Below, piece by piece: positions 39,762 through 48,281 of a stretch of DNA of 64,000 bases. Made by a program: the position numbers and the translations under genes. The stretch covers positions 558,001 to 622,000 of the forward strand of contig NZ_FOIU01000001.1 of assembly GCF_900111495.1 (NCBI RefSeq), written 5' to 3'. Numbering within the stretch: position 1 is the first letter of the stretch; the number at the start of each line of letters is the position of its first letter. The notes under the pieces are model-generated. The model had not been told where the DNA came from. It saw only the letters and a program-made list of their open reading frames with translations, and ran no database searches. Source of the DNA: Chryseobacterium wanjuense. Its GTDB lineage: Bacteria; Bacteroidota; Bacteroidia; Flavobacteriales; Weeksellaceae.

Positions 39762-41321
39762 TTATTTCTTAATGAATTTAAAATTCTCTATATTTTCCCT
39801 GGAAACAATCTGCAAAATATAATTTCCTTTGGGCAGTGCACTTACATTAATCATTTCAGAATCAGTGTTTCCGCTATCTACAATTCTTCCGCTTGCATCC
39901 AGTATTTTGAAACTTTGTGCATCATGGATGCTTTCAATGTGAATATTATCCTGTGCAGGATTTGGATAGATTGATCCTTTTTTTCTCAAACCAACCTCAG
40001 AAGTAGCAAGGAAACAGCTTCCGGGAACATCTCCGTTGAAGCTCCAACCTTTTCCTATTAAAATATTCCTTTTATTGACTGCATTTGCTGCATACTGCAA
40101 AGGAATTACAAAGCCCATATTAACATTATTGGCCGTATTGGGATTGTCTGCCCATCCTGCTAAAGATTTGCTGTAATTTTCACAGCTAAGCCCGGAATTA
40201 CTTAAAAAGCTGGAAGCTTCATTCAAGACGGCCAGGTTCCAGCTTGCAAGAGACTGATTGAAACTGCTGGCTCCTGAAAACATGGTGTCTGTACTCGTGG
40301 TTTTGGTAAGATCCCAGGTATCTAAATTATAATTAAAGGATGTACATCCATGAAACATATGCCCGAAATTGACAACATTCGAAGTATTCCAGCTTTTCAG
40401 AGGCTGATTGAAAACCGGAATGAAATGAAACATAAAAGACATATCCGTTACTTTAGAAGTGTCCCAGTTGTCGAGTCTCTGGTTGAATTTTAAACAACTG
40501 GCAAACATCCAGCCCATATTTGTCGCGTTGGATGTATTCCACGTGTTCAGAGGCTGATTGAAGTTTTTCCTGTTAAAAAACATACTGTTGAAGTTGATCG
40601 CCGAAGAAGTATTCCAAGTGGAGATATAAGGTGTATCAAAATTGTCAATTGCGGCCGGATAATCACCCTGATGAGCAAACATAAACATGAAGTTCTGGAT
40701 ATGAGAGGTATCCCAATTCTGCATCGAAGGTGCTCCCAAAAAATTATGAGCATTGTGAAACATAAAAGAAGCATCGGTAACATTACTCAGATTGGGTGAA
40801 TCTGTTGCGGTAAGCTGTATAAGACGGCAGTTGGAGAAGGCGCTGTTCATCGATTCCCAGCTGATATTTCCCCATTGTTCTATTTCAAGGATTTTATCTG
40901 CGCTTCCATAGATGGTCCAGATCGGGAAAAGGTTATCCGGAAGGGTAATAATGGCGGGCACTCCGAATCTTATCTGTCTGAAAACTCCATTTCCATTACT
41001 CGCTTTTACTCTGTAGGTTGCCGTCGCAGGATCAGGATTGATGGGATTTCCGAAATCGATAAGCACCTGTGCTGTTGAGGTTACATCTGTCATTGTACCG
41101 TTATGTGTAGGATAACCGACTTCTTCCCAGGTAATCGTATAATTTTCCCCGATTCCCGGAAACCAGATCTGATTGGATGTGGCCTGAGACGGAGCATCAA
41201 CAACGATAAGGGGCGTCGTAGCGGGAAGTCCCGGGTGCCAAATGGTGATGAATTCATTCTGGGCTTTCGAAAAATGAATCAGAAATAGAATGAAGAAAAA
41301 AGAGATTAATTTTTTATGCAT
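39762..41321 (-). CDS. BspA-like leucine-rich-repeat surface protein with type IX sorting domain
   Basis: This 519-residue exported protein has a signal peptide (LISFFFILFLIHFSKAQ), then a region with about six imperfect repeats of roughly 26 residues, seen as WNTSNVVNFGHMFHGCTSFN, WDTSKVTDMSFMFHF and related copies (the DUF285/BspA LRR type). The C-terminal domain (IYPNPAQDNIHIESIHDAQS to the end) is a type IX secretion sorting tail, so the protein is exported through the PorU/PorV machinery encoded downstream in the window and probably attached to the cell surface or released. The start at 41321 (MHKKLISFF) was preferred. It may mediate adhesion, as for BspA proteins. Confidence 0.9.
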   Translation of the reverse strand: MHKKLISFFFILFLIHFSKAQNEFITIWHPGLPATTPLIVVDAPSQATSNQIWFPGIGENYTITWEEVGYPTHNGTMTDVTSTAQVLIDFGNPINPDPATATYRVKASNGNGVFRQIRFGVPAIITLPDNLFPIWTIYGSADKILEIEQWGNISWESMNSAFSNCRLIQLTATDSPNLSNVTDASFMFHNAHNFLGAPSMQNWDTSHIQNFMFMFAHQGDYPAAIDNFDTPYISTWNTSSAINFNSMFFNRKNFNQPLNTWNTSNATNMGWMFASCLKFNQRLDNWDTSKVTDMSFMFHFIPVFNQPLKSWNTSNVVNFGHMFHGCTSFNYNLDTWDLTKTTSTDTMFSGASSFNQSLASWNLAVLNEASSFLSNSGLSCENYSKSLAGWADNPNTANNVNMGFVIPLQYAANAVNKRNILIGKGWSFNGDVPGSCFLATSEVGLRKKGSIYPNPAQDNIHIESIHDAQSFKILDASGRIVDSGNTDSEMINVSALPKGNYILQIVSRENIENFKFIKK

Positions 41322-41463
41322 ATCAATATTTTGTGAAATAAGTATCACAAAAATAAGAAAATGTATAAAGTTTTGAATATTTTATTGAAATAAAAAGGAA
41401 AATTTAACAAAAAATAATTTATAAACCTAATTCTTACAAACTTTTAATCAAAATATTTGTACG

Positions 41464-41520
41464 AATTCCCCTCCTCTGGAGGGGTGGCGAAAATTCTAAA
41501 AGAATTTTTGACGGGGTGGT
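41464..41520. repeat. CCCCTCC/GGAGGGG dispersed intergenic repeat
   Basis: The segment begins with a short CCCCTCC-TCT-GGAGGGG palindrome and continues GGCGAAAATTCT, AGAATTTTTGACGGGGTGG. Sequences of this kind are common in flavobacterial spacers. No gene is associated. Confidence 0.6.
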
Positions 41521-41638
41521 TGAAAAGTGAATCGTGAATGGTCAATTAATATCATCGTCAATTTTAATAATTTACTATTCACTGCAAAGCAAAAATTGAC
41601 AATTGATAGTAGCCTAGTATTTATGAAAAGACAAACTT

Positions 41639-41728
41639 CCTAGCCCTGATAGTAGCGGTTACCCCACAGCAAGCGATGGCAAAAAGAGGCTGGGCGAGGA
41701 GTATGAGCGGATAGCAGGATAAAGCTCC
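41639..41728 (+). ncRNA. Conserved-end structured element, copy A (possibly Flavo-1-like)
   Basis: The segment starts with CCTAGCCCTGATAGTAGCGG (41639-41658) and ends with AGCGGATAGCAGGA (41706-41719) and AGCTCC (41723-41728). The same ends occur at 46816-46935. The middle can fold through CAGC/GCTG pairing. The two conserved ends can also pair partly through CCTG/CAGG with GA-type mismatches between, which looks like a structured RNA. I believe it resembles the Flavo-1 RNA motif, but could not check this. Confidence 0.5.
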
Positions 41729-41729
41729 T

Positions 41730-41761
41730 AAACAAAAAACTCCCCAAAAAATTGGAGAGTT
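41730..41761 (-). terminator. Terminator after the YiaA-like gene, copy 1 of a 32-bp repeat
   Basis: A 32-bp segment with an ACTCCCCAA/TTGGAGAGT stem is followed on the minus strand by TTTTTTG. An identical 32-bp copy lies at 42286-42317, so the terminators of two adjacent genes are the same sequence. Confidence 0.7.
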
Positions 41762-41766
41762 GTTCG

Positions 41767-42159
41767 TTATTCCTGAATCATATTGTCTCTTGTATTTTTT
41801 TGAACGGCAATTGCGCCAAAAAGAGCCAGCAGAAAGGCAAAAGCATAAAAACCTTTTTCGCTTGGAAGAATGGTTGCATTCCAGAGTCCTATCGCCAATA
41901 ATACGATCGATGAAAGGGTGGCGAACCAACAGATCCCGTAGTAAATGTCTGTCACCTGAATATTTTCCAGTCTGTCACGTACTGCTTTCTGTAAAGAAAC
42001 TACTGCAAATAAGCCATAAAGCAGGATCGTAAAATAATATCCTTTTTCATTAAGCAGCATTTCAGCTCTTGCAAGACCTACGATAAATCCGATCATTCCA
42101 GCTCCCAAAGCAACCCATGACGCTGCCACGAATGCGTTTGATACTCTTTGTTTTTTCAT
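41767..42159 (-). CDS. YiaA/YiaB-family two-helix membrane protein
   Basis: This 130-residue protein contains two copies of the YiaA/YiaB two-helix domain: one starts FVAASWVALGAGMIGFIVGL and the other GICWFATLSSIVLLAIGLWN. Each has a pair of transmembrane segments, with a short basic loop containing KAVRDRLENIQVTDIYYG between. Function is unknown. It lies between a terminator (41730-41761) and the ahcY terminator (42286-42317), so it is expressed on its own. Confidence 0.85.
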   Translation of the reverse strand: MKKQRVSNAFVAASWVALGAGMIGFIVGLARAEMLLNEKGYYFTILLYGLFAVVSLQKAVRDRLENIQVTDIYYGICWFATLSSIVLLAIGLWNATILPSEKGFYAFAFLLALFGAIAVQKNTRDNMIQE

Positions 42160-42285
42160 TAATTATAATGTTTGTGTTTAAAGGCTCAAAGATATTCTTT
42201 TTATTTAATGGCTGCAATAACTAAATTATTCGAATTTTATTGTGCAAATTCATTGAAAGTCCTGGTAAATATTCATCATTAAAAA

Positions 42286-42317
42286 AAACAAAAAACTCCC
42301 CAAAAAATTGGAGAGTT
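42286..42317 (-). terminator. Terminator after ahcY, copy 2 of the 32-bp repeat
   Basis: This is identical over 32 bp to 41730-41761. On the minus strand the stem is followed by TTTTTTGTTTTTTTT. It lies 41 bases after the ahcY stop codon. Confidence 0.75.
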
Positions 42318-42357
42318 TAATTTATTCGAAATCCTTCGCAAGCTTAGGATAACATTC

Positions 42358-43671
42358 TTAGTATCTGTAATATTCCGGTTTGAAAGGACCTTTTACATCA
42401 ACACCGATATATTTAGCTTGTTCGTCAGTAAGAGTTTCTAGTTCTACCCCTAATTTTTTAAGGTGAAGAGCAGCTACTTTTTCATCCAAATGCTTAGGAA
42501 GTGTGTACACTTCGTTTCCGTATTTATCAGAGTGATTCCAAAGTTCGATCTGAGCCAAAGTCTGGTTAGAGAAAGAGTTTGACATTACAAAACTTGGGTG
42601 ACCTGTAGCACATCCTAAGTTTACCAGTCTTCCTTCTGCCAAGATGATGATTTCGTTTCCGTCTACGTTGTAAACATCTACCTGAGGTTTTACTTCATAT
42701 TTTGTAGAACCATAGTTATCGTTCAACCAAGCCATATCGATTTCGTTGTCGAAGTGACCGATGTTACAAACGATCGTTTTATCCTTCATTTTTTTGAAGT
42801 GAGAACCTTGTACAATGTTGAAGTTACCAGTTGTAGTGATGATGATATCTGCATTTTCGATTACAGTATCCAGTTTTTTCACTTCATATCCTTCCATTGC
42901 AGCCTGTAGCGCACAGATTGGGTCGATCTCCGTTACAGTAACGATAGAACCCGCACCTCTGAATGAAGCAGCAGTACCTTTACCTACGTCTCCGAATCCG
43001 CAAACGATCACTCTTTTTCCTGCCAACATTACGTCAGTAGCTCTTCTTACTGCATCTACAGCAGATTCTCTACATCCGTATTTGTTGTCGAATTTAGACT
43101 TCGTTACAGAATCGTTTACGTTGATTGCAGGCATTACCAAAGTACCGTTTTGCATTCTTTCGTATAATCTGTGTACACCTGTTGTTGTTTCTTCAGAAAG
43201 TCCTTTGATTTCTTTTGTTAATTCAGGGTATTTGTCAAACACCATGTTCGTCAAATCACCACCGTCATCAAGGATCATATTAAGAGGCTTTTTTTCTTCA
43301 CCGAAGAATAAAGTCTGCTCGATACACCAATCAAATTCCTCAGCATTCATTCCTTTCCATGCATAAACAGGGATTCCTGCAGCAGCAATAGCAGCAGCAG
43401 CGTGATCTTGTGTAGAGAAAATATTACAAGAAGACCAAGTAACTTCAGCACCTAAAGCTACCAATGTCTCGATAAGCACAGCCGTTTGGATTGTCATGTG
43501 AAGACATCCAGCGATTCTTGCACCTTTTAGTGGCTGAGACGGCCCGTATTCTTCACGGATAGCCATTAAACCTGGCATTTCAGCCTCTGCAAGAGTGATT
43601 TCCTTTCTTCCCCATTCTGCAAGGGAGATGTCCTTTACTTTATAAGGAACGTATTGGGTTGTTGTTTCCAT
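42358..43671 (-). CDS. ahcY: Adenosylhomocysteinase
   Basis: AhcY hydrolyses S-adenosylhomocysteine to adenosine and homocysteine, using bound NAD, and so supports methylation reactions. The 437-residue protein carries [20 protein letters not shown] near residue 50, the NAD-binding [20 protein letters not shown] near residue 222, and the C-terminal FKPEYYRY with the conserved Lys and Tyr that reach the neighbouring subunit. The bacterial insertion is present. It stands alone, divergent from the phosphopantetheinyl transferase. Confidence 0.97.
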   Translation of the reverse strand: METTTQYVPYKVKDISLAEWGRKEITLAEAEMPGLMAIREEYGPSQPLKGARIAGCLHMTIQTAVLIETLVALGAEVTWSSCNIFSTQDHAAAAIAAAGIPVYAWKGMNAEEFDWCIEQTLFFGEEKKPLNMILDDGGDLTNMVFDKYPELTKEIKGLSEETTTGVHRLYERMQNGTLVMPAINVNDSVTKSKFDNKYGCRESAVDAVRRATDVMLAGKRVIVCGFGDVGKGTAASFRGAGSIVTVTEIDPICALQAAMEGYEVKKLDTVIENADIIITTTGNFNIVQGSHFKKMKDKTIVCNIGHFDNEIDMAWLNDNYGSTKYEVKPQVDVYNVDGNEIIILAEGRLVNLGCATGHPSFVMSNSFSNQTLAQIELWNHSDKYGNEVYTLPKHLDEKVAALHLKKLGVELETLTDEQAKYIGVDVKGPFKPEYYRY

Positions 43672-43725
43672 CTATCTGAAAAATTTTTCGCAAATTTACA
43701 AACTAAAATTCTGCTGACCAAAAAT

Positions 43726-44340
43726 ATGCCCCTTTATCGCGATTTTTCAGATGACAATGCCACGATTCTCGTATGGAAGTACGATGAAACCGAAGATTTG
43801 GATATTAATAAACTTTTAGAACCCGAAAATGCCGAAAAGGTAAAAGACTACCATCCGAAGAAATTGCTGGAGGTATTAATGGTTCGACAGATGCTGAAAG
43901 GCTTAAAACCACATTCTAAAATATTATATAAAGACAGGGAACCTTTTTTGTCTCCGAAAGATGCGGAAATTTCCATCACTCATTCTTTTCCCTTTGCGGC
44001 GATAGCCATTTCTAAAAATAAGATAGGAATTGATATTGAAAAATTTAATCCTAAAATTTTAAGGGTTATTGATAAATTCACGTATGAAAATGAAAGAGAT
44101 TTTATTCCGTTGGATAAAGAAGTGGCCTTTTATACGATTATCTGGAGTGTGAAAGAAAGTATGTACAAAATACATCATTCCAAGCACTGGTCGCTGAAAA
44201 AAAATTACGATGTAAGACCTTTTGAATTAAAACATCTTCACCACATCAAATGTAGGGTGTACGATGATCAGAATTCGGATGAATTTAAGGCTAGGGTAGA
44301 GTTTTTCGACGATTACTGCTTTACGATTGTTGAGGAATAG
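43726..44340 (+). CDS. 4'-Phosphopantetheinyl transferase superfamily protein
   Basis: This 204-residue enzyme transfers 4'-phosphopantetheine from CoA to a carrier protein. The conserved motifs are ISITHSFPFAAIAISKNKIG with the magnesium-site GIDIE near residue 103, and TIIWSVKESMYKIHHSKHWS near residue 139 (W..KES.YK). The length matches the Sfp/HetI-like family. The carrier protein partner is not evident in the window. The start at 43726 (MPLYRDFSDDNATILVWKYD) was chosen over a longer frame overlapping the divergent ahcY gene. Its 3' end overlaps the FUSC gene by 20 bases. Confidence 0.9.
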   Translation: MPLYRDFSDDNATILVWKYDETEDLDINKLLEPENAEKVKDYHPKKLLEVLMVRQMLKGLKPHSKILYKDREPFLSPKDAEISITHSFPFAAIAISKNKIGIDIEKFNPKILRVIDKFTYENERDFIPLDKEVAFYTIIWSVKESMYKIHHSKHWSLKKNYDVRPFELKHLHHIKCRVYDDQNSDEFKARVEFFDDYCFTIVEE

Positions 44341-46600
44341 ATTCCAGAGCTTCAGTTTGCGATTCGGTTTTATAATTTTCGATCACTTTTCGCTGTTCTT
44401 TGGCAACATCATAAATAAGTTCCAAAACATCGTGAATGTTTTTAAGCTCCGTTAAATGTGAGATTTTATTCGGGTCTCTCAAATCGTAGCCTTCATTTTC
44501 TATCAGCTCGGTTCTTCTTTTCAGAATCAGATCTTCAAGGGATGAGTCTTCCGGCTCGATGCGGCTTTCCATATTCAATGTTTCGTTGATCTCTTCACCA
44601 TTTAACAGCTTGGAAATTTTCTGCATTTCGGCTTCAATTTTCCGGCTCCAGCCATCTGCATCTATTTCCGGGTATTTTTCGTCGTCTTTTACATATTGTG
44701 AAAGAGAAGCGGTGTACGCCGTAATCAGATGTGAAGTTGCCACAAACTGATGCACGACCTCCAGTTTTTTCTGTTGATTTTTCGGCTCAGAAATCATTCT
44801 TTGAAAATTATCGGAAAGGTTGGCCAGCGAAATAATGGCGTTTTTACGCTTCACTTTATACTCTTCAATGTCGTAGTCTTCTTCTAAAAATTTAGAAATA
44901 ACACTTTGGAAATACAGTAAATTGGATTCCGCCGATTTTTTCATTAAATCCAGATTCTGGGTATGTTCCCAAACTGGAAGTACAACATAGGCCACTAATG
45001 AAGTAATCACCGCAGCTACGATGGTATCGACAATTCTGTCTTTAAAAATCACGTCTATATTTCCAGGGCTTAAAAAATTAAAGCTGAGAAAAACATAAAT
45101 CGTCATAAATAAGACCGCCCAAAAATATTTTCCCTTCAGAAAACTGAAGCACATCACCATACTTAAAAGTAGAATGGTGAATAAAGCCTGACGTGTATGA
45201 ATATAATGAAGGATTCCGTAAGCAATCACCGCACCGGCAACGGTTCCGTAGAGACGAAGCAGGTTTCGCTGTTTTGTGATGGAGTAGGCGGGCTTCAAAA
45301 TCGCAACAATGGTGATCAAAATCCAATAGGTATGCCCGATTCCCAAAAATTGAAATAAAGAAAACGAATATCCTATTAAAAGAGCAATGGTGATTCTCAA
45401 CGCATGGCGAAAATGGGACGATGAAAGAGAAATATTGTTTTTTAAAACATTAAAATTCAATTTTTCTTCGTTCGGCATGAATTTTTTTAAATCCAACCCG
45501 GTAGAAAGACTTTTGGCCAGCTTTACATTTTGTGAAAATACTTTGTAGATCTCGTTGATTTCTTTTGTAATTTCATTAATACGCATCAGGATCTGACGCA
45601 AAATCATGAAATCTTCAAAATTGTCGGGAGAAATTCTTTTGTTTCTTAAGTCGAAATAATTATGGTTTAAATTTCTTAATTCAGTATCAAGGTTAAACAT
45701 AGGTTTTGCTCTCGTTCCGATCTGAAGCGAGATTCCGATGTTTGTGATTTCTTCGGCCAACAGGTTCAGATAATCGTGAATATTTACAAGAATCGTAGTA
45801 TCATCAAAACTTTCCTGTAATTTTTGATAGTCGCTTTCAGAGGTCATCAGCTTTTCATGAAGATCCATTGAATTGAGAAACATCAGCATTAATAAACGGC
45901 TTGTCGTCGTAGATTCGTTAACGATCGTTCTTGTTTTAAAAACGGTTTCCCTGGTTTCTTCCTGAAGGTTTTTTATTCCGATCTGTTTTGCGATGACTTG
46001 TGTTGTAAGTTTATCAAAGTCAGGATTTTTTTGATAATAATTGGCTTTAATTTTTAAAAATTCGGCTAATTGAAGATAATTTTCCCCAATCATCTGGCTC
46101 GCCAGTTTATACGGCTGAATGGTGGTTACAATTAAAAATATTAATAAAAACCAAGTACATCCTGAAGCAAAAATCAGAAGGCTTTTTAAAATGTTTTCCC
46201 CAGTCAGATGCCCGTCGATAAAGATGGCAAGAACAACCAGTGATAATGATCCTACTGCAGCTAATCTTTGTCCGTACACCCCGATTAAAGAGAAAAACAT
46301 CCCGAAAACGATGAGTTCTGCAAAGACCAGAATTTTAATATTCATCACCAAACTGGCTATGAGCGCGACAAAAACGAAACAGATAATAGCAAATGACAAT
46401 GCATTTCTTCTTCGGATAAATGGTCCCGGCTGGTCTGTGAGTGCTACAAAGCTGGTTCCGAGGGGAAAAAGGAAATATTCTTTTAAAATTCCGAAGTGGG
46501 CGAGAACGACACAGGGTAAAACAGTGGCCAGTGTAATTCTGATCGCAGAATATACATATTGACTGGTTACGAATTTTTTGAGCTCCGCCGAATAGTTCAT
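44321..46600 (-). CDS. FUSC-family (YccS/YhfK-like) inner membrane protein
   Basis: This 759-residue protein has two groups of transmembrane helices: one from about 15 to 165 and one from about 398 to 545, each followed by a soluble cytoplasmic region with coiled-coil character. This duplicated layout, with GIGHTYWILITIVAILKPAY in the second group, is typical of FUSC/YccS proteins, which are thought to act in the export of fusaric acid or other aromatic compounds; the substrate here is unknown. Its 3' end overlaps the convergent phosphopantetheinyl transferase gene by 20 bases. Confidence 0.9.
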   Translation of the reverse strand: MNYSAELKKFVTSQYVYSAIRITLATVLPCVVLAHFGILKEYFLFPLGTSFVALTDQPGPFIRRRNALSFAIICFVFVALIASLVMNIKILVFAELIVFGMFFSLIGVYGQRLAAVGSLSLVVLAIFIDGHLTGENILKSLLIFASGCTWFLLIFLIVTTIQPYKLASQMIGENYLQLAEFLKIKANYYQKNPDFDKLTTQVIAKQIGIKNLQEETRETVFKTRTIVNESTTTSRLLMLMFLNSMDLHEKLMTSESDYQKLQESFDDTTILVNIHDYLNLLAEEITNIGISLQIGTRAKPMFNLDTELRNLNHNYFDLRNKRISPDNFEDFMILRQILMRINEITKEINEIYKVFSQNVKLAKSLSTGLDLKKFMPNEEKLNFNVLKNNISLSSSHFRHALRITIALLIGYSFSLFQFLGIGHTYWILITIVAILKPAYSITKQRNLLRLYGTVAGAVIAYGILHYIHTRQALFTILLLSMVMCFSFLKGKYFWAVLFMTIYVFLSFNFLSPGNIDVIFKDRIVDTIVAAVITSLVAYVVLPVWEHTQNLDLMKKSAESNLLYFQSVISKFLEEDYDIEEYKVKRKNAIISLANLSDNFQRMISEPKNQQKKLEVVHQFVATSHLITAYTASLSQYVKDDEKYPEIDADGWSRKIEAEMQKISKLLNGEEINETLNMESRIEPEDSSLEDLILKRRTELIENEGYDLRDPNKISHLTELKNIHDVLELIYDVAKEQRKVIENYKTESQTEALESIPQQS

Positions 46601-46621
46601 ACTACAAAATTAGGTATTGAA

Positions 46622-46653
46622 AACAAAAAAAGCCTTATAAAAATAAGACTTTG
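46622..46653 (-). terminator. Terminator-like hairpin upstream of the FUSC gene
   Basis: AAAGTCTTAT pairs with ATAAGGCTTT with one mismatch and is followed by TTTTTTG on the minus strand. It could end minus-strand read-through from the repeat-rich spacer before the FUSC start. Confidence 0.55.
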
Positions 46654-46741
46654 TGAACATATTTTTTAGTATCGAGGTTTATATTAATGTGAATTGTGAA
46701 TTTTTACTTTGGAAGAGGATGTAAATATTTGTGATTAAATT

Positions 46742-46774
46742 AAACCTTCAAGGTTTTCAAAACCTTGAAGGTTT
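46742..46774. repeat. Perfect 16-bp hairpin (AAACCTTCAAGG type)
   Basis: The two arms match perfectly over 16 bp, with one base between, and read the same on both strands. It resembles the AACAGGTTT hairpin at 6751-6771 in its AAACCT/AGGTTT ends. Confidence 0.65.
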
Positions 46775-46815
46775 GAGAACGAGCATTAGAGGAATGTTGA
46801 AATGATGTGCAAAGT

Positions 46816-46935
46816 CCTAGCCCTGATAGTAGCGGCATCCTTTTTGGTTGTGGGCGGAGCATAAACTGAAAGTTTACGAACGTAGTTCAGGAGCCCGTAA
46901 CCAAAAAGATATAGCGGATAGCAGGAAATAGCTCC
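46816..46935 (+). ncRNA. Conserved-end structured element, copy B (possibly Flavo-1-like)
   Basis: The ends CCTAGCCCTGATAGTAGCGG (46816-46835) and AGCGGATAGCAGGA (46913-46926), AGCTCC (46930-46935) are identical to copy A at 41639. The 77 bases between are unrelated to copy A but form a stem of CTTTTTGGTT and GGGC with GCCC and AACCAAAAAG. Conserved ends around a variable hairpin suggest an RNA with a conserved core and a free peripheral helix, or a mobile repeat. A match to the Flavo-1 motif is possible but unchecked. Confidence 0.5.
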
Positions 46936-47010
46936 TTTAAAAAACAATCAAAATACAATTCGACAAAGTCAAATGACCTGTAAAAATAAATTGGCTGTAT
47001 CTGAAAAAGA

Positions 47011-47037
47011 AAAAAGCCCCATAAAATGGAGCTTTAT
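47011..47037 (-). terminator. Terminator after porV
   Basis: AAAGCTCCAT pairs with ATGGGGCTTT, with one mismatch and a 3-base loop, and is followed on the minus strand by TTTTTC. It lies 20 bases after the porV stop codon. Confidence 0.8.
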
Positions 47038-47057
47038 ATGTAGAGAAAATATGTTTC

Positions 47058-48221
47058 TTAGTAATCTACGTTAGATGTTTCATCACCGATGTTCCAGGTA
47101 AGACCGAAACGAAGGGTGTTGTCTAAGGCAGTATTAATTTTGGACATATTGATCAGGTAAGAAATATCAAGTCCGAAAGAACGGTATTTTAATCCGATAC
47201 CTGCAGTAGCAAACTGTCTTGCTCCCTGCTCTTCACTTTCGTGGAAATAACCTCCTCTTACGGCGAATGCATTGTCATAAGAATATTCCAACGCTCCACT
47301 GTACATGATAGAGTTTTTATTTTTGAAAGATTTTCCGATACCTGCAATTGGTCCTACGTTTGGAACTTCGTAGATAGGCTGTCTTGTATTCGGATCCATT
47401 CCTACGTACTCAGAGCCCGGTACTAAGATTTTAGAACCTTCCACACTGATTCCCACTCTGTTTACATCATCAAGGTACATGTCGTAACCAACCCCTAATC
47501 TTGCCATAGTAGGAAGATAAGATCTTGATTCTTCGTTTCCTGTATAATCTAATTTCGGACCAAGATTCTGAACTGCGAAACCTGCGTTTAATTTACCATC
47601 ATATCCTCCGAAACTTGAGAATCTAGGAGATGTATAGTATCCTGAAACGTCTACTGCAAAAGAGTTTGCCGGTTTTAGCGTCGTATCTGTGTTGAATCCT
47701 CCGGCTAAGTCTGAACGGATAAATCTACCCGTAACGGCCATTGAATAAGAATCAGAAAGTTTAAGACCGTAAGCAACGTCGATAGAGAATTCGTTTGGCT
47801 TTGAAGTTCCCATGGAAGTTACTTCATTTCCTACTAATTGAGTCAGGTCTACTTCACCCATATTGAAGTAATAAATACTCGCAGAGATGGTAGATCTTTC
47901 TTCCTGCCCTAAGAATTTATGGAACGCTCCATACAACAAAAACACATCATTGGTAAGTTTCCCCATGTAAGGAGTATAGTTGATCCCAACTGAAGAACTT
48001 GTTCTGCTAAAAGGATATTTCGCTGCATTCCAGAATTGTGAAAAAGCATCCGGAGAGGTAACTACACCTTGGTCTCCCATACCTCCAGCTCTGGCATCTG
48101 GTGCGATTCTTAAAAAAGGAGCTCCGGTTAACACAGGTCTTACTAGACTTAAATCTTGAGAATAGCCTAAAAAGCCAGCACTTAACCCGATCCCTAAAAG
48201 CAGTTTAGTAGTTAAATTCAT
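47058..48221 (-). CDS. porV: Type IX secretion system outer membrane protein PorV
   Basis: PorV is an outer membrane beta-barrel that works with the sortase PorU and shuttles cargo through the type IX secretion system. The 387-residue protein has a signal peptide (LLLGIGLSAGFLGYSQ), the PorV start with PFLRIAPDARAGGMGDQGVV and a barrel ending in a Trp/Phe-containing strand (FGLTWNIGDE). It lies 60 bases downstream of porU, the order usual in Flavobacteriia. The BspA-like protein at 39762-41321 is a likely substrate. Confidence 0.95.
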   Translation of the reverse strand: MNLTTKLLLGIGLSAGFLGYSQDLSLVRPVLTGAPFLRIAPDARAGGMGDQGVVTSPDAFSQFWNAAKYPFSRTSSSVGINYTPYMGKLTNDVFLLYGAFHKFLGQEERSTISASIYYFNMGEVDLTQLVGNEVTSMGTSKPNEFSIDVAYGLKLSDSYSMAVTGRFIRSDLAGGFNTDTTLKPANSFAVDVSGYYTSPRFSSFGGYDGKLNAGFAVQNLGPKLDYTGNEESRSYLPTMARLGVGYDMYLDDVNRVGISVEGSKILVPGSEYVGMDPNTRQPIYEVPNVGPIAGIGKSFKNKNSIMYSGALEYSYDNAFAVRGGYFHESEEQGARQFATAGIGLKYRSFGLDISYLINMSKINTALDNTLRFGLTWNIGDETSNVDY

Positions 48222-48281
48222 ATGTTGTCTTTTATATATTATCAGTTTTTTATTAATATTATTACTGTTATCGTTTTAAAA

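Larger units (their letters stand above)
41349..41766. other. Repeat-rich spacer between surface-protein and YiaA-like genes
   Basis: This 418-base spacer contains no ORF. It holds a CCCCTCCTCTGGAGGGG repeat (41464-41520), a dispersed GTGAATGGTCAATT-type repeat (41521-41610), one copy of a conserved-end structured element (41639-41728) and a terminator (41730-41761). Confidence 0.7.
46601..47057. other. Repeat-rich spacer between FUSC gene and porV
   Basis: This 457-base spacer has no supported ORF. It holds a terminator-like hairpin (46622-46653), a perfect 16-bp hairpin (46742-46774), the second copy of the conserved-end element (46816-46935) and the porV terminator (47011-47037). Confidence 0.7.

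Noticed and set aside
41621..41929. A 102-codon minus-strand frame over the structured element and the YiaA-like gene
   Set aside because: It crosses the repeat element and a terminator and is out of frame with the YiaA-like gene, with no recognisable protein.
42815..43366. A 183-codon plus-strand frame opposite ahcY
   Set aside because: It lies wholly within the conserved ahcY gene and its residues mirror the ahcY codons on the other strand, so it is a shadow.
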